DNA from: an uncultured Bacilli bacterium
GTDB lineage: Bacteria > Bacillota_I > Bacilli_A > RF39 > UBA660
Length of the DNA: 9,147 nt
Direction of reading: 5' to 3'
NCBI GenBank assembly: GCA_947627405.1
Contig: CANQVY010000041.1
Span: 1 to 9,147 of the forward strand
Positions 6,725 to 9,147 of this stretch are shown here, piece by piece (within the stretch, counting starts at the first letter, position 1; the number at the start of each line of letters is the position of its first letter). Below the pieces are notes generated by a model. That model made no database searches. It saw only the letters and a list, made by a program, of their open reading frames with translations, and was not told where the DNA came from. The position numbers and the translations under genes are program-made.

Positions 6725-6745
6725 TATACTTTTGTATATATTTTT
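6724..6745 (+). terminator. Weak AT-only hairpin after tarJ (possible attenuator)
   Basis: ATATAC (6724-6729) pairs with GTATAT (6734-6739) around TTTT, followed by ATTTTT. The geometry is that of an intrinsic terminator, but the six-pair stem has only one G-C pair, so most transcripts should read through. It could lower expression of the two downstream transferase genes relative to tarIJ. Confidence 0.25.
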
Positions 6746-6754
6746 CTGCTGTAC

Positions 6755-6761
6755 AGGGAGG
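6755..6761 (+). promoter_or_regulatory. Strong ribosome binding site for the first phosphotransferase gene
   Basis: AGGGAGG five bases before the ATG at 6767 is the closest match to the Shine-Dalgarno consensus in the window. It suggests independent, efficient initiation after the 42-bp gap that follows tarJ. Confidence 0.7.
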
Positions 6762-6766
6762 TTTTT

Positions 6767-7927
6767 ATGAAAATACTAAGTTTTATTAAACGCAAAATTA
6801 AAACTATTTTACAAAGAATGAAAAGATTTTTTTCAATTATTATCTATAAATTTTATTGTAAGAAATTTACTTTGGATTCGAATAAGATTTTATTTCTTTC
6901 CGCTTCGCGTGAATCTCTTACTGGCAACTTTTTGTTTGTTTATGAAGAATTAAAAAAGAATTATGCCTATGATATGCATTTTGTTTTAAAAAAACGTTTG
7001 AATGAAAAACAATCCATTAAAGAGAAAATTCATTTGATGAAGCAAATCGCTACTTCAAAATATATTTTATTGGATGATTTTTACCCATTGATCTATGCTT
7101 TAAAATTAAGAAAGGGTACGGAACTAATACAACTTTGGCATGCGATGGGAGCTTTTAAAACCGTTGGATACAGTCGCATGGGAAAAGTTGGAGGACCTTC
7201 GGTGAAAAGTTTAACACATAAAAATTATACAGCAACGATTGTAAGCAGTGAAAATATTCGAAAAAATTATGCCGAAGCTTTTGATATTTCTATAGATAAA
7301 GTTCATGCTTTAGGGATTCCTAGAACCGATATTTTCTTTGATAAGGATTATAAAAAAAATATACAAGCACAGTTAAAGAAAAAATATCCATTTATCAAAA
7401 ACAAAAAGGTTATTCTATTTGCACCTACTTTTAGAGGTAATGGTCAAAAAACTGCTTATTATAACTTTGATTGGTTGGATTTTAATAAAATAAAAGAAAA
7501 ATTACAAAAAGATTATATTTTCTTAATCAAATTACATCCCTTTATTATCAATAAACCAGATATTATAGACCATAAATTTTATTTTGATCTATCCGACGAA
7601 AGAGAAATTAATGATTTATTATTTATTACAGATATTTTGATTACTGATTATTCTTCTGTTATTTTTGAATATTCCTTTTTTAAAAAGCCTGTTGTATTTT
7701 TTATTCCTGATTATCAAGAATATGTAGAAAGTAGAGATTTTTATTATGATTTTGATAAATATATGTACGGTTCTACTGCTAAAAATACAAAATCATTAAT
7801 AGAGGAAATAAAAAAGGAAAAAGTAGATATTAAAAAAATAAAAGAATTTTATACGTATTTTTGTAGTGCTTGTGATGGAAAAAGTACTGCTAGAGTTGTT
7901 AAGAATTTAATTGTAAATAAAAAGTAG
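6767..7927 (+). CDS. CDP-glycerol/CDP-ribitol phosphotransferase family protein (teichoic acid primase or polymerase), first copy
   Basis: A 386-residue member of the CDP-glycerol glycerophosphotransferase family (PF04464; TagB/TagF/TarF/TarL). It probably adds polyol-phosphate units to lipid-linked teichoic acid at the inner membrane face. The N-terminus is very basic and amphipathic (residues 1-35), suited to peripheral membrane binding. GT-B motifs follow: LWHAMGAFK with H125, GIPRTD (183-188), FAPTFRG (218-224), LHP with H257, and TDYSSVIFEYS starting at about T293. The two histidines correspond to those essential in TagF. It lacks the long N-terminal extension of S. aureus TarL or B. subtilis TagF and is closer in length to TarB and TarF. 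Lying right behind tarIJ, it probably uses CDP-ribitol, but glycerol cannot be excluded. A second family member starts eight bases later. Confidence 0.88.
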   Translation: MKILSFIKRKIKTILQRMKRFFSIIIYKFYCKKFTLDSNKILFLSASRESLTGNFLFVYEELKKNYAYDMHFVLKKRLNEKQSIKEKIHLMKQIATSKYILLDDFYPLIYALKLRKGTELIQLWHAMGAFKTVGYSRMGKVGGPSVKSLTHKNYTATIVSSENIRKNYAEAFDISIDKVHALGIPRTDIFFDKDYKKNIQAQLKKKYPFIKNKKVILFAPTFRGNGQKTAYYNFDWLDFNKIKEKLQKDYIFLIKLHPFIINKPDIIDHKFYFDLSDEREINDLLFITDILITDYSSVIFEYSFFKKPVVFFIPDYQEYVESRDFYYDFDKYMYGSTAKNTKSLIEEIKKEKVDIKKIKEFYTYFCSACDGKSTARVVKNLIVNKK

Positions 7928-7935
7928 GTAGTAAT

Positions 7936-9057
7936 ATGACAATATTAATATATTTTTTAAAATTAATAATGAACGTAATTTATTGTATCTTCAAACTCTT
8001 TCCAGTAAAAAAGAAAGTTATTTTTATAAGCAGGCAAGATAATAGACCTTCTATTAATTTTAATATTTTAATAAAAGCTTTAAAGAAGGAAAGAGCAGAT
8101 ATTGAAATTGTTGTTTCTTGTAAAAAATTACATAAAAATTTTAAGGGAATTCTTTCCTATATTATGCATATGTTAAAGGAAATGTATCATTTAGCGACTT
8201 CTCAAGTTGCGATACTTGATACTTATTCTATAACCATTAGTAATTTACAACATAAAAATAAATTGACGGTTATCCAAATGTGGCATGCGATGGGTTCCTT
8301 AAAAAAATTTGGATATAGTATTTTAAATCAAGGAGAGGGAAGTAAAAAACGTATTGCACATGTAATGAATATGCATAAAAATTATGATTATGTTATATCT
8401 AGTAGTAAAACTTGTGCACCTTACTTTGCCGAGGCCTTTCACGTTCCCATAGATAAAATATTTATTAATGCATTACCTGTTGTTGATCGCTTAACAGATC
8501 CTCAATATCAAAAGGAAGTCGTTCATCAGTTGAGGGAGGAATATCCGATGCTTAAGAAGAAAAAGACGATTTTATATTGCCCAACTTTTAGAAAGAATAA
8601 TAAAAATACGCAAAAAATTCGTGAATTAATCGATTTAATCGATTTTAAAAAATATAATTTAATTATAAAATTGCACCCACACAGTCGCATAAGAATCAAC
8701 GATGAACGAGTACTCTTTGAACGAAAACATACAACCATAAAATTTGCCTTTTTAGCTGATTATATTATAACGGATTATTCTGCGATTGTCTTTGAGTTAT
8801 CCTTATTGAATAAACCGATCTTCTTTTATACTTATGATTATGATAGTTATTTAAAGAAAAGAAATTTCTATATTGATTTTAAGAAAGAAATGCCTGGTTT
8901 AATTGCAGAGGATCCAAAAGAAATTATTACAAGTATTCAAAAAAAGGATTATGATATAAAAAAAGTACAACAATTCAGAAAAAAATATATTTCTATACCA
9001 AAAGAAGGGTGTACCAATCGATTTATTCGTTTAATAATAGAACACATAAAAAAATAG
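7936..9057 (+). CDS. CDP-glycerol/CDP-ribitol phosphotransferase family protein, second copy
   Basis: A 373-residue PF04464-family paralogue of the preceding gene, likely acting on the same teichoic acid pathway. It has a hydrophobic N-terminal segment (residues 2-22) that probably anchors it at the membrane. The motifs are QMWHAMGSLKKFG (H117), YCPTFRK, LHP (H247) and TDYSAIVFELS (D280), so both family histidines and the late Asp are kept. The usual G-x-P-R-x-D motif reads NALPVVD (178-184), with Val at 182 where the paralogue has Arg. The two copies are clearly diverged, so they are not a recent duplication and probably do different steps, for example priming versus polymerisation, or different polyols. 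AGGT (7926-7929), overlapping the previous stop, is a modest ribosome binding site six bases before the ATG. The stop lies inside the stem of the following terminator. Confidence 0.86.
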   Translation: MTILIYFLKLIMNVIYCIFKLFPVKKKVIFISRQDNRPSINFNILIKALKKERADIEIVVSCKKLHKNFKGILSYIMHMLKEMYHLATSQVAILDTYSITISNLQHKNKLTVIQMWHAMGSLKKFGYSILNQGEGSKKRIAHVMNMHKNYDYVISSSKTCAPYFAEAFHVPIDKIFINALPVVDRLTDPQYQKEVVHQLREEYPMLKKKKTILYCPTFRKNNKNTQKIRELIDLIDFKKYNLIIKLHPHSRIRINDERVLFERKHTTIKFAFLADYIITDYSAIVFELSLLNKPIFFYTYDYDSYLKKRNFYIDFKKEMPGLIAEDPKEIITSIQKKDYDIKKVQQFRKKYISIPKEGCTNRFIRLIIEHIKK

Positions 9058-9073
9058 AGCTTAGCTCTATTTT
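9051..9073 (+). terminator. First operon terminator (overlaps the stop codon)
   Basis: AATAGAGC (9053-9060) pairs with GCTCTATT (9064-9071) around TTA; flanking A and T bases can add two pairs. The T-run is short (TTTT then CC), so it may be leaky, which would explain the second terminator just behind it. Confidence 0.7.
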
Positions 9074-9091
9074 CCTAAATTGAAATTTCAA

Positions 9092-9116
9092 CCGCACCAC
9101 TAGGTGCGGCTTTTTT
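9092..9116 (+). terminator. Second, GC-rich operon terminator
   Basis: CCGCACC (9092-9098) pairs perfectly with GGTGCGG (9103-9109) around ACTA, followed by C and six T (9111-9116). This is the strongest intrinsic terminator in the window by stem composition and T-run. It works in the + direction, as the - strand lacks a T-run after the stem. Confidence 0.9.
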
Positions 9117-9147
9117 GATACAATAAAGGAGCCAAATCCCGGCAAGG
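9117..9147. other. Right-edge sequence of unknown content
   Basis: After the terminator the bases become less AT-rich, ending in AAATCCCGGCAAGG. TACAAT (9119-9124) resembles a -10 element but has no -35 at a proper distance, and AAAGGAG (9125-9131) resembles a ribosome binding site with no start codon in reach. The - strand is open in all three frames from the edge, but the stretch is too short to name a gene. Confidence 0.3.

Noticed and set aside
9117..9147. tRNA or HU-type DNA-binding protein fragment at the right edge (a - strand frame reads LPGFGSFIVSKK)
   Set aside because: No tRNA arms can be folded, and the HU-like GFGSF match is not followed by the expected HU residues, so it is probably coincidence.

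Overview
The window is strongly AT-rich and carries eight complete genes, all on the + strand. The cell-envelope genes (wall teichoic acid precursor enzymes, a muramidase, a GtrA/GtrB-type polyprenol-sugar pair), the AGG-type ribosome binding sites and sigma-A-like promoters point to a low-GC Gram-positive bacterium of the Bacillota. A Bacilli/Erysipelotrichia-type or clostridial gut lineage is plausible, but the sequence does not fix the taxon. All eight stops are TAA or TAG, and Trp is encoded by TGG, so nothing shows a recoded UGA.

Left part (about 1-1940): a possible tail of an upstream gene stops at 34. A striking inverted repeat follows (46-76), then a membrane-anchored GT2 glycosyltransferase of the GtrB/DPM1 type (100-1029) and a short Na/Pi-cotransporter-family membrane protein (1068-1940). 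Middle part (about 1958-4930): a candidate extended -10 promoter precedes a GtrA-family small membrane protein (1982-2419). One base later comes a large secreted muramidase with four N-terminal ricin-type beta-trefoil lectin modules and a C-terminal GH25 domain (2421-4904). A clear Rho-independent terminator closes this block.

Right part (about 4934-9120): a near-consensus promoter (TTGCAT, 17 bp, extended -10 TATAAT) drives tarI and tarJ, which make CDP-ribitol. They are followed by two adjacent CDP-glycerol/ribitol phosphotransferase-family genes (PF04464 type). Two consecutive terminators close this operon, and the last 30 bases look different in composition and carry no identifiable gene.

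How the genes may work together (inference): tarIJ supply CDP-ribitol and the two PF04464 enzymes probably use it to prime or polymerise a ribitol-phosphate teichoic acid. The GT2 enzyme would charge undecaprenyl phosphate with a sugar, and the GtrA protein would help present it outside for decorating wall polymer. The lectin-muramidase may bind wall or foreign glycans and cut peptidoglycan. The third component of such a decoration system (a multi-pass GT-C transferase) and the early teichoic acid genes (tagO/tarA) are not in the window. I found no mobile element, CRISPR array, tRNA or rRNA.
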